Source of the DNA: Brevundimonas guildfordensis
GTDB lineage: Bacteria; Pseudomonadota; Alphaproteobacteria; Caulobacterales; Caulobacteraceae
DNA: 64,000 bases
NCBI RefSeq assembly: GCF_014836405.1
Contig: NZ_JACSQU010000001.1
Coordinates: forward strand, 186,001-250,000
Reading direction: 5' to 3'
Below, piece after piece: positions 7,956 to 16,956 of the stretch (position 1 is its first letter; every line of letters begins with the position of its first letter). The notes beneath the pieces were generated by a model, which searched no databases, had not been told where the DNA came from, and saw nothing but the letters and a program-made list of their open reading frames with translations. The translations under genes were made by a program, and so were the position numbers.

Positions 7956-9257
7956 TTGGGCATCGATCTGAGCGATCTAGTTGACACCGGAGGCTCTTCT
8001 CAAAAGAAGAGAATTCACGTCGACGAGGAGCTGTACAAGCTCGAGCTGGAGCGTATTTTTGCTCGATCCTGGCTGTTCCTGACGCACGAGTCCCAGATTC
8101 CAAATCCGGGCGATTATTTCTCGACCTATATGGGCGAGGACGCTGTCATTGTGGCCCGTGGCTCGGACGGCGAAATCCGCGCCTTCATCAACAGCTGCAC
8201 CCACCGCGGGGCCAAGGTCTGCTCGGCTGAGGCCGGCAATACGCGCGCCTTCGTCTGCCCCTATCACGGCTGGACCTTTGGCACGGACGGGGCCCTGCGC
8301 GGCGTGCCGGTAGACAAGGCGGGGTGGGGCGCTGACCTGGACAAGAGCAAGCTCGGCCTGACGCCGGTGGCCAAGGTCGAGAGCTATGCCGGTTTTGTCT
8401 TCGGCTGCTTCGACAAGGATGCGGTGTCGCTGAAGGAATATCTGGGCGACCTGACCTGGTACATGGACTCCTTCACCGCGCGCGGCGGGGTGGAGCTGCT
8501 GGGGCCGCCCGTCAAATCGGTGATCCACTGCAACTGGAAGGTTCCGAGCGAGAATTTCCTGGACGGCTATCACGTCGGCTGGACCCACAGGCCGGCTCTA
8601 TCCGTCCTGGGCGGGCCGATGTCGCAGATTGCCGGTAATGTCGACCTGCCGCCCGATGGCGGGGTGATCGCCAGCACCAAATACGGTCACGGCGTAGGCG
8701 TCATTTATGATGCAGCACCCGGTCTGCACCGCGCGCCGGACTACTACATGTGGCTTATGCAAAACCGGCCCCAGGTCGAGACCTTGCTGGGCGAGCCCCA
8801 GGCGCGGCTTTACGGCTCGCATATCGCCTCGACCATCTTCCCGAACTGTTCCTTCCTGCACGGGACCAACATCTGGAAGGTCTGGATGCCGCGGGGGCCG
8901 CGCGAGATCGAGGTCTGGACCTGGACCATGGTCGAGAAGGACATGCCCGCCGACCTGAAGCGCAAGATTCAGAAGGAAGCCATGCGCGGCTTCGCCACCG
9001 CAGGCACGTTTGAGTCCGATGACGCCGACAACTTCCAGTCGGTGACGGAAGCGGCCCGCGGCACGGTGACCCGGCGCGGCGCCCTGAACGCCACCCTGGC
9101 CCAGCAGTATGACACCCGCAGTGATGTCCTGCCCGGTCTGGTGAGCGAGTTCATCATTTCCGAGGCCGGGGTTCGCGGCTTCTACAGCGCCTACAAGGAC
9201 ACGCTGGAGGCGGAGGACTGGGCCGACATCAAGCGCCGACGGGCGGACCGGGGCTGA
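7956..9257 (+). CDS. Aromatic ring-hydroxylating dioxygenase, alpha subunit (naphthalene-dioxygenase-like)
   Basis: Catalytic subunit of a Rieske non-haem iron dioxygenase, expected to add O2 across an aromatic ring to give a cis-dihydrodiol. The Rieske cluster ligands are C81-x-H83 and C101-x2-H104. The mononuclear iron site is in SENFLDGYHVGWTH with His206 and His211, and a late acidic ligand is expected in the ESDDADN region. Overall the sequence follows NahAc-type alpha subunits closely from FARSWLFLTHES onward. I place the start at TTG 7956 because GGAGGGG sits just upstream; a TTG at 7944 is also in frame. The beta subunit is two genes downstream, with a dehydrogenase between. No dedicated ferredoxin gene is visible, so electrons may come from the reductase at 14422 or from elsewhere. 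The substrate is unknown. Confidence 0.88.
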   Translation: MGIDLSDLVDTGGSSQKKRIHVDEELYKLELERIFARSWLFLTHESQIPNPGDYFSTYMGEDAVIVARGSDGEIRAFINSCTHRGAKVCSAEAGNTRAFVCPYHGWTFGTDGALRGVPVDKAGWGADLDKSKLGLTPVAKVESYAGFVFGCFDKDAVSLKEYLGDLTWYMDSFTARGGVELLGPPVKSVIHCNWKVPSENFLDGYHVGWTHRPALSVLGGPMSQIAGNVDLPPDGGVIASTKYGHGVGVIYDAAPGLHRAPDYYMWLMQNRPQVETLLGEPQARLYGSHIASTIFPNCSFLHGTNIWKVWMPRGPREIEVWTWTMVEKDMPADLKRKIQKEAMRGFATAGTFESDDADNFQSVTEAARGTVTRRGALNATLAQQYDTRSDVLPGLVSEFIISEAGVRGFYSAYKDTLEAEDWADIKRRRADRG

Positions 9258-9300
9258 CGGTCGGACGATATTTACCCAGGGTTCAGGGACGGGGGTCTCC

Positions 9301-10083
9301 GTGAGATTTGAAAACAAGACAGCCATCGTGACGGGCGGCGGCAGCGGCATCGGCCGGGCCACGGCCGAGCGGCTGGCCAGGGGTGGGGCCAATCTGGTCA
9401 TCGCCGATATTGATGCCGGTCGCGCCAATCAGGCGGCTGAAGCCTTGAAAGCTGCCTATGGTGTCCGCGCCGTGCCGGTGGTGGGCGACGTCAGCCAGGA
9501 AGCCACGGCTGCTAGCCTGGTGGGGACCGCGACCGATGATCTGGGCGGCCTGGATATCCTGATCAATGCAGCGGGAATCCATCACACCGGCGACATCGAT
9601 GAAGTCTCGCTCGAGGACTGGAACCGCGTCATCGCCACCAACCTGACCAGCATGTTCCTGATCTCGCGGGCGGCCATCCCCGCCATGGCGCGCCAGAAAT
9701 CGGGGAGCATCGTGAACCTGGGCTCGGTTTCCTCCTTCATCGGTCAGGAGATGCAGGGCAAGAGCAGCTTTGTTTACAACGTGACCAAGGCGGGGGTCCG
9801 CCAGCTGACCACGTCCCTGGCCACCCGCCACGCCGTGGACGGGATCCGGGTGAACTGCGTGTGTCCCGGTGCGGTGCGCACGCGCATGAGCCTGTCGGAA
9901 GAGCATGAAGCGATCCCGCCCGTCCGCGACGCCATCCTGGCGGCCATGGCCGAGGGGCATCCCATGGCCCGCGTGGCGGATCCGGACGAGATCGCGGCGG
10001 CCATAGCCTTCCTGGCGTCGGATGACGCCTCCTTCATCACGGGCACGGCCATGCCAGTCGATGGCGGCTATCTGGCTAGGTGA
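9301..10083 (+). CDS. SDR-family dehydrogenase (possible cis-dihydrodiol dehydrogenase)
   Basis: Short-chain dehydrogenase/reductase of 260 residues, GTG start. It has the cofactor motif TGGGSGIG, the structural INAAG motif, the catalytic Ser region (NLGSVSS) and Tyr-x3-Lys in YNVTKAG, and ends with the usual MPVDGGYLA. Lying between the alpha and beta dioxygenase genes, it is a natural candidate to re-aromatise the dihydrodiol to a catechol-type product. SDR sequence alone does not fix the substrate, so this role is inferred from position. Confidence 0.82.
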   Translation: MRFENKTAIVTGGGSGIGRATAERLARGGANLVIADIDAGRANQAAEALKAAYGVRAVPVVGDVSQEATAASLVGTATDDLGGLDILINAAGIHHTGDIDEVSLEDWNRVIATNLTSMFLISRAAIPAMARQKSGSIVNLGSVSSFIGQEMQGKSSFVYNVTKAGVRQLTTSLATRHAVDGIRVNCVCPGAVRTRMSLSEEHEAIPPVRDAILAAMAEGHPMARVADPDEIAAAIAFLASDDASFITGTAMPVDGGYLAR

Positions 10084-10162
10084 GTTCAATACCGGAGATG
10101 CCGAAAAGGCATCCGGCGCGGGTCGGCGATCCGCGCAAAAGGAAGAGGTAGAGGGTAAGGCG

Positions 10163-10678
10163 ATGGGCAGGGACGTCAGTCACGAGACCTACAGCGAGGT
10201 GTGCCGCTTCTATTACAAAGAGGCGCGCCTGTTCAGCGAGCAGGACTATCGGCAATGGCTGGACGCCATGGTCGACAAGTCGATCGTCTATTTCCTGCCG
10301 ATCTTCGAAGAGCGCTATCGGCGCGATCGCAAGGCCGAGCCGGAGTTCCCGCCCTTTATCTACAACGACGACTTCTCCGACCTGGACCAGCGCATTCAGC
10401 AGCTGGAGACCGATCTGGCCCGTCGTATCGATCCGGCCGGGCGCATCCGTCACCTGATCACCAACATCGAGGCCTTCGAGGGGGAGGCCGAAGGTGAGAT
10501 TTCGACCTACTCGAATTTTCTGATCTGTCGAAATCGCCGGGAAAGAGAACAAACCATTTTAGTAGGCGGGCGAGAAGATCGCCTGATCAAGGGTCCTGAC
10601 GGACTGCGTATTGCGTACAGGATGATAACAATACCGCAGAGAGTGATCTTGGACTCCGATCTCTACTACATGATGTAG
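10163..10678 (+). CDS. Aromatic ring-hydroxylating dioxygenase, beta subunit
   Basis: Small subunit (171 residues) of the cystatin-like fold used by Rieske dioxygenase beta chains. The pattern includes FYYKEARLFSEQDYRQWLDAM at the N terminus, the central region ending HLITNIEAFEG, STYSNFLICRNR, and the C-terminal DGLRIAYRMITIPQ. The start is ATG 10163 after AGGGTAAGG; the frame is open farther upstream but overlaps the SDR gene. It pairs with the alpha subunit at 7956 to form the expected alpha3-beta3 enzyme and is mostly structural. The SDR gene inserted between alpha and beta is an unusual order. Confidence 0.85.
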   Translation: MGRDVSHETYSEVCRFYYKEARLFSEQDYRQWLDAMVDKSIVYFLPIFEERYRRDRKAEPEFPPFIYNDDFSDLDQRIQQLETDLARRIDPAGRIRHLITNIEAFEGEAEGEISTYSNFLICRNRREREQTILVGGREDRLIKGPDGLRIAYRMITIPQRVILDSDLYYMM

Positions 10679-10732
10679 GTTCCGGGGCCGCTTCAGGCGG
10701 GACAAATAAAGATAAAATCAGGGAGAAAGCCC

Positions 10733-13129
10733 GTGGCACGCCATATTGGTTGCGACGTTGGGAAAACACGTCTGTTGTCTTGCGCGGCAGGGGCCGCAAT
10801 CTTAATGGCCGGTGGCGGGGCCGTAGCCCAGGACGCCGGTTCGGAACCGCAGGCCGGTTTCCAGATCGAAGATGTCGTCGTCACGGCCCAGAGGCGATCG
10901 GAAACCGCACAGAAGACCGCGCTGTCGATTACGGCTGTTGGGGGAGAGACCCTGGTCCAGGCCGGTGTCACCAATCCGGACGACATCACCCGGGTAGTGC
11001 CGGGGGTTCAGGTCAGCGGCGGCACGACGACGCAGATCTATGTACGCGGGATCGGCGACTATGGCGTTACGGCCCAGGCCAACCCGGCCATCGTGACCAA
11101 TATCGACGGCGTGGTGGTCAGCCGTCCGCAAGCCTTCTCTGGCAACCTCTTCGACATCGAGCGCGTCGAGGTTCTCAAGGGGCCCCAGGGCACCCTCTAT
11201 GGCCGCAACGCGAGCGGCGGCGTGCTGAACGTCCTGACGGTCCAGCCGAAGCTGAACGAGTACAGCGGCTATTTCGACGCCACCTTCGGCAACTACAGCC
11301 AGGTGGGCGGGGAGGGGGCCTTCAACCTGCCTCTGGGCGATACGGCCGCGCTCCGCCTCTCCTATCAGTTGAACCGCCGCGACGGCTATCTGTCCGACGG
11401 ATCGGAAGATGATGATCGCGAGGCCGTCCGCCTGCAGGTGAGGACGGCGCCGAATGAGCGGCTGAGCCTGACCGGGTCGCTGTCCTATACCCATCTGGGC
11501 GGCGTCGGCTCGGGCATTGTGCCGATCCCCGCCATACCGGGAATGTCGCCGTGGTCGGGCATCACCGACCCGCGGGTGTCCGCCGTGTTCCAGGACATCG
11601 TGAACCAGACGTATGTGCAAAGCGGCGGGCAGTCGGTTCCGCCGTTCCTGATCGATCCCCTATCGGATTCGCCCCTGTTCCGGGATGTGAAGTCCTGGGC
11701 TGCCAGCGCCCACCTCGAATATGACCTGGGCTTTGCCACCCTGACGGTCATTCCGGCATGGCGCGAGACCGATGCCCAGCTGTCCTACAACTTCAACTAC
11801 CACTATAATCTGGGCGCGCCCTACAACGCCGCCGGCGACAGGCCTGACGGGGAGAACTCGACCCAGACCTCGCTTGAGGTGCGGCTGGGCAATGAGACGG
11901 ATCGGGTCAAGTGGGTCCTGGGCGGCTTCCTCTTCGCCGAGGACCAGACCACGGATTACCAGCTACGCGCTGGCGCGATCCTCAATACGCTTAACAAGAT
12001 GAGCTTGAAGACGGACTCGGCGGCCGTCTTTGGTCAGGCGACCTATGACCTCACCGACCGATTCCGTGTGACGGGCGGCCTTCGCTACACCAGCGACACC
12101 CGCAAGGCCTTCGATTTCGAGCGGTATGCCATTTCGCCGATGATGTTGGGCATGGCGCCGTCGCCGATGGACTGCACCCCGCCCAACGGGGCCATGCCGG
12201 GCACGCTCTGCCCCATCTACAATCCGACGCCCGGCTTTTATGACTCCGAGAAGACCTTCAACGAGGTCACGGGCAAGGTCGGGGTCGAATACGATCTTGC
12301 ATCGGCCAGCCTGCTCTATGCGGATATCAGCCGCGGCTTCAAGGCAGGCGGGTTCAACCAGTCGGTGGCGCTTGTGACCCGCGACGCCCTCATGCCTTTC
12401 GAGCCTGAGGAGATCATCTCCTACACGATCGGGGTCAAGAACCGCTTTCTGGAGAACCGACTGCAGCTGAACGGTGAGCTCTTCTATTACGACTACACCA
12501 ATATGCAGCTGTCGAATCCCGGCTTTGACGGCGACAACTCCGTTGTTCTGGTTACGGGCAATGCGGCCGGGGCCACCATCAAGGGGGCTTCGGTCGACAT
12601 GGTCGCCATGCCCTGGCAAGGCGGCACGATCCGCGCCTCGGTCGAGTATGTCGACGGGGTCTATGATAACTTCCAGGTTCAGCAGCCGGCCAACTTTGTT
12701 CCGCCAGGTCGCATCGGTTGCCCGGTCTCGCCGCCGACCCCGCAGGGCGTGGTCAATATCGACTGTTCCGGATTCCCCCTCCTGCGTTCGCCCAAATGGA
12801 GCGGCGCCTTGGGGATTACCCAGTACGTAGATCTGAACAACGGCGACAGCCTGGTCTTCAACGCGGATGTGGCCTGGGCTGACAAGGCCTGGCTGATGCC
12901 GGACTTCCACCCGAACCAGCAGGCTGACGCCTACGCAAATGTCTCGGCGTCGGTGACCTACAACTTCCCCAATGACCGGTGGCACGTGGCCCTTTGGGGC
13001 CGCAACCTGACGGATGAGGCCATCTACACGGGCGGCGGCGGCCTGCAGCACGGCTTTGTCACGGGCTGGACCACCAGCTCGATCGCTCCGCCGCGGACCT
13101 ACGGCGTCCGGCTCGGGGCCCGTTTCTAA
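10733..13129 (+). CDS. TonB-dependent receptor of the catabolic operon
   Basis: Outer-membrane receptor of 798 residues, GTG start after AGGGAGAAAG. A signal peptide ends at AVAQ (about 33). A TonB-box-like EDVVVTAQRR (near 46), the plug domain with the VEVLKGPQGTLYGRNASGG motif (about 140-165) and the beta-barrel follow; the C terminus is LGARF. It has no STN domain, so no sigma-signalling role is expected. Its place inside the operon, between ring-hydroxylating oxygenase genes, suggests it imports the aromatic substrate across the outer membrane, a common arrangement in sphingomonads and Caulobacterales. Substrate unknown. Confidence 0.88.
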   Translation: MARHIGCDVGKTRLLSCAAGAAILMAGGGAVAQDAGSEPQAGFQIEDVVVTAQRRSETAQKTALSITAVGGETLVQAGVTNPDDITRVVPGVQVSGGTTTQIYVRGIGDYGVTAQANPAIVTNIDGVVVSRPQAFSGNLFDIERVEVLKGPQGTLYGRNASGGVLNVLTVQPKLNEYSGYFDATFGNYSQVGGEGAFNLPLGDTAALRLSYQLNRRDGYLSDGSEDDDREAVRLQVRTAPNERLSLTGSLSYTHLGGVGSGIVPIPAIPGMSPWSGITDPRVSAVFQDIVNQTYVQSGGQSVPPFLIDPLSDSPLFRDVKSWAASAHLEYDLGFATLTVIPAWRETDAQLSYNFNYHYNLGAPYNAAGDRPDGENSTQTSLEVRLGNETDRVKWVLGGFLFAEDQTTDYQLRAGAILNTLNKMSLKTDSAAVFGQATYDLTDRFRVTGGLRYTSDTRKAFDFERYAISPMMLGMAPSPMDCTPPNGAMPGTLCPIYNPTPGFYDSEKTFNEVTGKVGVEYDLASASLLYADISRGFKAGGFNQSVALVTRDALMPFEPEEIISYTIGVKNRFLENRLQLNGELFYYDYTNMQLSNPGFDGDNSVVLVTGNAAGATIKGASVDMVAMPWQGGTIRASVEYVDGVYDNFQVQQPANFVPPGRIGCPVSPPTPQGVVNIDCSGFPLLRSPKWSGALGITQYVDLNNGDSLVFNADVAWADKAWLMPDFHPNQQADAYANVSASVTYNFPNDRWHVALWGRNLTDEAIYTGGGGLQHGFVTGWTTSSIAPPRTYGVRLGARF

Positions 13130-13223
13130 GGATGAAGGACATGGCGCGGGCTGCCTCCACGCCATGTCCATCCGTCGAGTGCGCACGCGCACAGCCCAGT
13201 TTCACGCGTTCGAGAAAGACATC

Positions 13224-14387
13224 ATGAGCACGACAGAAGCCTCCTCCCCAGGGCGCACCAAATATCGCTTCGAAGACGTCGCCCCCGATACCCTGGCGGG
13301 CCGTTTCATGCGCCAGTTCTGGCAACCGATCAGCCTGGCCTCGGCCATCGAGCCGGGCAAGGCGCGGCCGGTGCATGCCTTCGGCGAGTCCTTCACCCTG
13401 TATCGGACCGAGGACGGCGCGGTTCACCTGACCGAGTTCCGCTGTCCGCACCGTCGCACCCAGTTGTCGACGGGCTGGGTCGAACCGGATGGCATCCGCT
13501 GCATGTACCACGGCTGGAAGTTCGGCACGGATGGGCAGTGCAAGGAGGTGCCGGGCGAGGACAACGCCAACTACATCAAGCGCATCAGCCTGAAGACCTA
13601 TCCGGTCCAGGAATACCTCGGCCTGATCTTCGCCTGGCTGGGCGGAGGCGAGCCGCCCGCCATGCCGCGCTACACCGCCTTCGAAAAGGCCGGCTATCTC
13701 GATGTCACGACCTACTTCCGCGACTGCAACCACTTCCAGAACATCGAGAACGGGATCGACGAGGTCCACGTCAACTTCACCCACAGCGTGGGGGTGTTCG
13801 GCACTTCCGGGCTGAACGAGGAAGTGCCCCAGGTCCAGGCCGAGCAAACGTCCTACGGCCTGGTGGCCAAGGGCATCCGCAGCGATGGCCGGGTGCGCGA
13901 CACTCAATTCCTGATGCCCAACATCCTGATGCTGAAACTTCCGGCCACGGCGGAGGGCGAGACGGACTGGCGCAACTACATCAGCTGGCGGATTCCGGTC
14001 ACCGAAACCCTGCACATGGCCTTCATCGTCCAGGGCATAGCGGTGTCCGGCGACGACATCGGCAAGTTCGTCGCCGCCCGCGAGGCCGAGGCTGCGGAAA
14101 TCGCCAAGCTGCCCAGCTTCAAGGAAGTGTCCTTGAAGGTCATGGCCGGCGAGATCTCGATGACGGACGTGCCCCTGAGGCCCGACATCACCGGCATCCA
14201 GGACTATGTCACCCAGGTCGGCCAGGGCGAGATCGTCGACCGCTCGCAGGAGCATCTGGGCCGCTCGGACATCGCCATCGTCCTGCTGCGCCGGCTCTGG
14301 GAAAACGAGTTGCGTCTGCTGGAGCAGGGCCAGCCCCTGACCCAGTGGCGGGTCCCCGACATGCTGGCTCCGTCCAAGGGGCTGTAA
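13224..14387 (+). CDS. Rieske oxygenase, single-component (phthalate/vanillate-type) oxygenase subunit
   Basis: A 387-residue Rieske oxygenase distinct from the alpha subunit at 7956. Cluster ligands are C74-x-H76 and C93-x2-H96. The iron-site region is NIENGIDEVHVNFTH. Its layout (long Rieske N-terminal half, no matching beta subunit) is that of alpha3-type oxygenases such as phthalate dioxygenase and aromatic O-demethylases, which work with an FMN/[2Fe-2S] reductase; just such a reductase follows 34 bases later. The likely reaction is ring hydroxylation, O-demethylation or ether cleavage; the sequence does not decide. The start is ATG 13224; the frame is open upstream but runs back into the receptor gene. 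Confidence 0.85.
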   Translation: MSTTEASSPGRTKYRFEDVAPDTLAGRFMRQFWQPISLASAIEPGKARPVHAFGESFTLYRTEDGAVHLTEFRCPHRRTQLSTGWVEPDGIRCMYHGWKFGTDGQCKEVPGEDNANYIKRISLKTYPVQEYLGLIFAWLGGGEPPAMPRYTAFEKAGYLDVTTYFRDCNHFQNIENGIDEVHVNFTHSVGVFGTSGLNEEVPQVQAEQTSYGLVAKGIRSDGRVRDTQFLMPNILMLKLPATAEGETDWRNYISWRIPVTETLHMAFIVQGIAVSGDDIGKFVAAREAEAAEIAKLPSFKEVSLKVMAGEISMTDVPLRPDITGIQDYVTQVGQGEIVDRSQEHLGRSDIAIVLLRRLWENELRLLEQGQPLTQWRVPDMLAPSKGL

Positions 14388-14421
14388 CAGCCCCCGCCCT
14401 CAAGACACGTGTAGCAGTGAA

Positions 14422-15372
14422 ATGACTGAATCCATTGATCTAAAGCTGACCAGCATCGTTCTTGGATCAGACAGTGTGAACCTCTACAGCTTCGCCCCGG
14501 CGGGCGGCGGCGCCCTGCCGCCCGCCGAGGCGGGAGCCCACATCACCCTGCTGCTGCCGGGCGGGCTGGAGCGCCAGTATTCGTTGGTCAACATCGGCGA
14601 CGCGCCGACGCACTACACCATTGGCGTCAAGCGTGAGGCCGAGAGCCGCGGCGGTTCCGCCTATGTCCACGACAGCCTGCGCGTCGGGATGGTCGTGCCG
14701 GTCCTGCCGCCCCAGAACCACTTCCCTCTGGTCGAGGATGCCGAGGACTACATTCTGATCGGGGGCGGGATCGGCATCACGCCCATCTATGCCATGGCGC
14801 AGCGGTTGACGGCTCTGGGACGCAGGTTCCGTCTCTATTACACGGCGCGATCCCGTTCTGACGCGATCCTGCTCGACGAGATCGCTGCCTGGCCCAGCGC
14901 CGAACTGCGCTTCGATGACGAGTGCGACGGCCAGCCCTTCCCCTTGGCCCAGACGGTCACGAGCGCCGGTTCTGGCACGCACCTCTACTGCTGCGGCCCG
15001 GGCGGGATGCTGAATGCCTTTGAGGAAGCCGGGCGGGCCTGCGGCATCCCGCAAGACCGCATCCACGTCGAGTATTTCGCCGCCAAGCATGAGGCCGCCA
15101 CCGACCAGACCTATGTGGTCGAGCTGGCGCGCTCGAAGAAGGAACTGGTCGTGCCCAAGGGCAAGACCATTCTGGAGGTGTTGATCGCATCCGGCGTCTA
15201 CGTCTCTCACTCGTGCTCAGAGGGGGTGTGCGGGGCGTGCGAGACCACTGTCCTGTCCGGCAAGCCCGATCACCGCGACGCCATCCTGAACGATCAGGAA
15301 CGCGAGGCCAGCGAGACCATGATGATCTGCTGCTCCGGCTCCCTCAGCGAGCGCCTGGTGCTGGATATCTAG
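14422..15372 (+). CDS. Oxygenase reductase, PDR/vanillate-demethylase type (FMN, NADH, C-terminal 2Fe-2S)
   Basis: Electron-transfer partner of the adjacent Rieske oxygenase. The order is a flavin-binding domain (RQYSLVN, near 50), an NAD-binding domain (GGGIGITPI, near 112, and CCGPGGM near 191), and a C-terminal plant-type [2Fe-2S] ferredoxin domain with C-x4-C-x2-C in CSEGVCGAC and the last Cys in MICC. This order and the length of 316 residues are those of phthalate dioxygenase reductase. It may also serve the two-subunit dioxygenase, since no other ferredoxin or reductase is present in the operon; that is an inference. Confidence 0.9.
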   Translation: MTESIDLKLTSIVLGSDSVNLYSFAPAGGGALPPAEAGAHITLLLPGGLERQYSLVNIGDAPTHYTIGVKREAESRGGSAYVHDSLRVGMVVPVLPPQNHFPLVEDAEDYILIGGGIGITPIYAMAQRLTALGRRFRLYYTARSRSDAILLDEIAAWPSAELRFDDECDGQPFPLAQTVTSAGSGTHLYCCGPGGMLNAFEEAGRACGIPQDRIHVEYFAAKHEAATDQTYVVELARSKKELVVPKGKTILEVLIASGVYVSHSCSEGVCGACETTVLSGKPDHRDAILNDQEREASETMMICCSGSLSERLVLDI

Positions 15373-15388
15373 AAAGAGAGCCGAGACT

Positions 15389-15943
15389 ATGAGCGACAAG
15401 ATCGAGCGCCTGGAGTTCGACCAGTTGGCCCCCCGCGTTCAGCATGTGCTGCGCGCCCGGGTGGAGCGCCTGGGCTATCTGGGTGAGTTCTTCAAATGCT
15501 CGGGGCACCAGCCCGACATTCTGGCCCCCTTCATGGAGATGACGGAGGCGTTGAAGGCCGCGTTGCCGGATCGCCTGACCGAGGTCGTCGCGCTGACCGT
15601 CGCCACCATGATGGGCAATAAGTACGAGTTGCACCAGCACGAGCGCCTCTCCCGCAAACTGGGCTTTGGCGAAGACTGGGTGGCCGCGGTCGAGCAGATT
15701 TCGCGAGACGCCCCGCTGATGTCCTCGGCCGAACGCGCCGTGCAGCAGTTGGCGGCGGCCCTGCTTGAGCGTCGCGGCATGGGTGTGAGCGCCGAGCTGG
15801 AGCGCGTGATCGAGGAGATCGGGGCTGCTCAGGGGGTCGCGATCATGTTCCTGGTCGGGCGCTATGTGACCCATGCCCTGATCGTCAATGCTCTCGAACT
15901 TGAGCCGCCGGTGTCCTCCATCTTTGCGGAGGGCGTGAAATGA
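15389..15943 (+). CDS. Carboxymuconolactone decarboxylase / AhpD-like family protein
   Basis: A 184-residue, mainly helical protein of the CMD/AhpD superfamily, recognised from the KYELHQHERLSRKLG motif (equivalent to the YEWxxH segment of this family) and the following helix SSAERAVQQLAAALLE. The CxxC redox pair of true AhpD is absent, so peroxidase-partner activity is unlikely. Proteins of this type recur in aromatic-degradation operons with unassigned roles such as decarboxylation or isomerisation of ring-cleavage products. Its stop overlaps the next start (ATGA), so the two genes are translationally coupled. Confidence 0.7.
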   Translation: MSDKIERLEFDQLAPRVQHVLRARVERLGYLGEFFKCSGHQPDILAPFMEMTEALKAALPDRLTEVVALTVATMMGNKYELHQHERLSRKLGFGEDWVAAVEQISRDAPLMSSAERAVQQLAAALLERRGMGVSAELERVIEEIGAAQGVAIMFLVGRYVTHALIVNALELEPPVSSIFAEGVK

Positions 15944-16929
15944 GCGGGGGCTTGTGGATTTCCGAGGCCGAAGTCGTCGACCTGATGTCCCTGCCAGAGG
16001 CCATTGAGGCCCTGCGTCAGGGGTTGCTGGAAGAGGCGGCCGGCCGGGCCGCCAATATGGTCAAGACCCATTCAGCCTGGGCCGATGGGTCGACCCTCCA
16101 TGCCATTGGCGCTGTGTTTGAGGGCTGGGGTGTTGTCGGGACCAAGACGTGGGCCCACACGGCGGGGGGCGCCATGCCGCTGCTGATCCTGATGGATGCG
16201 ACCACGGGCCAGGTTCTCGGCGTCATCGAAGCCTTCGCCATGGGCCAGATGCGCACGGGCGGGATCAGCGGGCTTGGGACTGATCTTCTCGCGCGCCCGG
16301 ATGCGACGCGTTTCGCCATGATCGGCGCCGGAAAGCAGGCGATCACCCAGGTCGCCGCAGTCGCTGCGGTGCGTCCGCTGGAGCGAATCGCCGTCTGGAG
16401 CCCGACCCCCGCCAAACGGGAGGCGCTGGCGGAACGGGTCGAGGCCGAGCTGGGCATCAAGGCCCTGGCCGCCGCAACCCTGGACGAGGCCCTCGACGGG
16501 GCAGACATCGTGACGCTGGCCACCCGCGCGAGGAGCCCTTTCCTGAAGTCGGACGCCCTGCCGGCCGGGGTTCACATCAATGCGGTCGGGGCCATTACGC
16601 CGGAGCGGGCCGAGTTCGAAACAGCCCTTCTGGACCGGGCCACTGTGATCAGCGCCGACAGCGTGCCCCAGGCCCGCAAGCTGAGCCGCGAGTTCATGCA
16701 GGCCTATGGCGAGGACGAAGCCCGCTGGGCCCGACTTCAGCCGCTCAGCCGGCTGGTGGCCGAGGGCCGGGGCCGGCCGGCCGAGGCGGACCTGACCGTG
16801 TTCAAGGCCATGGGCATGGGCATTTCGGACCTGTCGCTGGCGGTCGCCATCCTCAAACGCGCGAAGGCTGCCGGCCTCGGCAAGCCCCTGCCGGACGTCA
16901 AACGAAAATCACCTCGCCTGGTCGCCTGA
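15940..16929 (+). CDS. Ornithine cyclodeaminase / mu-crystallin family protein
   Basis: A 329-residue protein with the OCD/mu-crystallin fold. The N-terminal part has the THSAWADGSTLHA and KTWAHT segments of the substrate domain; MGQMRTGGISGLGTDLLA leads into a Rossmann fold with MIGAGKQA near 127. Later motifs include THVNAVGA-type INAVGAITPERAEF. Family members deaminate ornithine or reduce cyclic imines with NAD(P)H. In an aromatic catabolic operon its job is unclear: it could reduce an imine or keto intermediate, which would fit a nitrogen-containing substrate. No experimental precedent is claimed. Confidence 0.75.
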   Translation: MSGGLWISEAEVVDLMSLPEAIEALRQGLLEEAAGRAANMVKTHSAWADGSTLHAIGAVFEGWGVVGTKTWAHTAGGAMPLLILMDATTGQVLGVIEAFAMGQMRTGGISGLGTDLLARPDATRFAMIGAGKQAITQVAAVAAVRPLERIAVWSPTPAKREALAERVEAELGIKALAAATLDEALDGADIVTLATRARSPFLKSDALPAGVHINAVGAITPERAEFETALLDRATVISADSVPQARKLSREFMQAYGEDEARWARLQPLSRLVAEGRGRPAEADLTVFKAMGMGISDLSLAVAILKRAKAAGLGKPLPDVKRKSPRLVA

Positions 16930-16956
16930 TCAGGCCATGAGGGAAAAGGAATAGAG

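Noticed and set aside
11963-13192. Minus-strand 409-residue frame within the second TonB receptor
   Set aside because: Shadow of the receptor barrel; no motifs or ribosome site.
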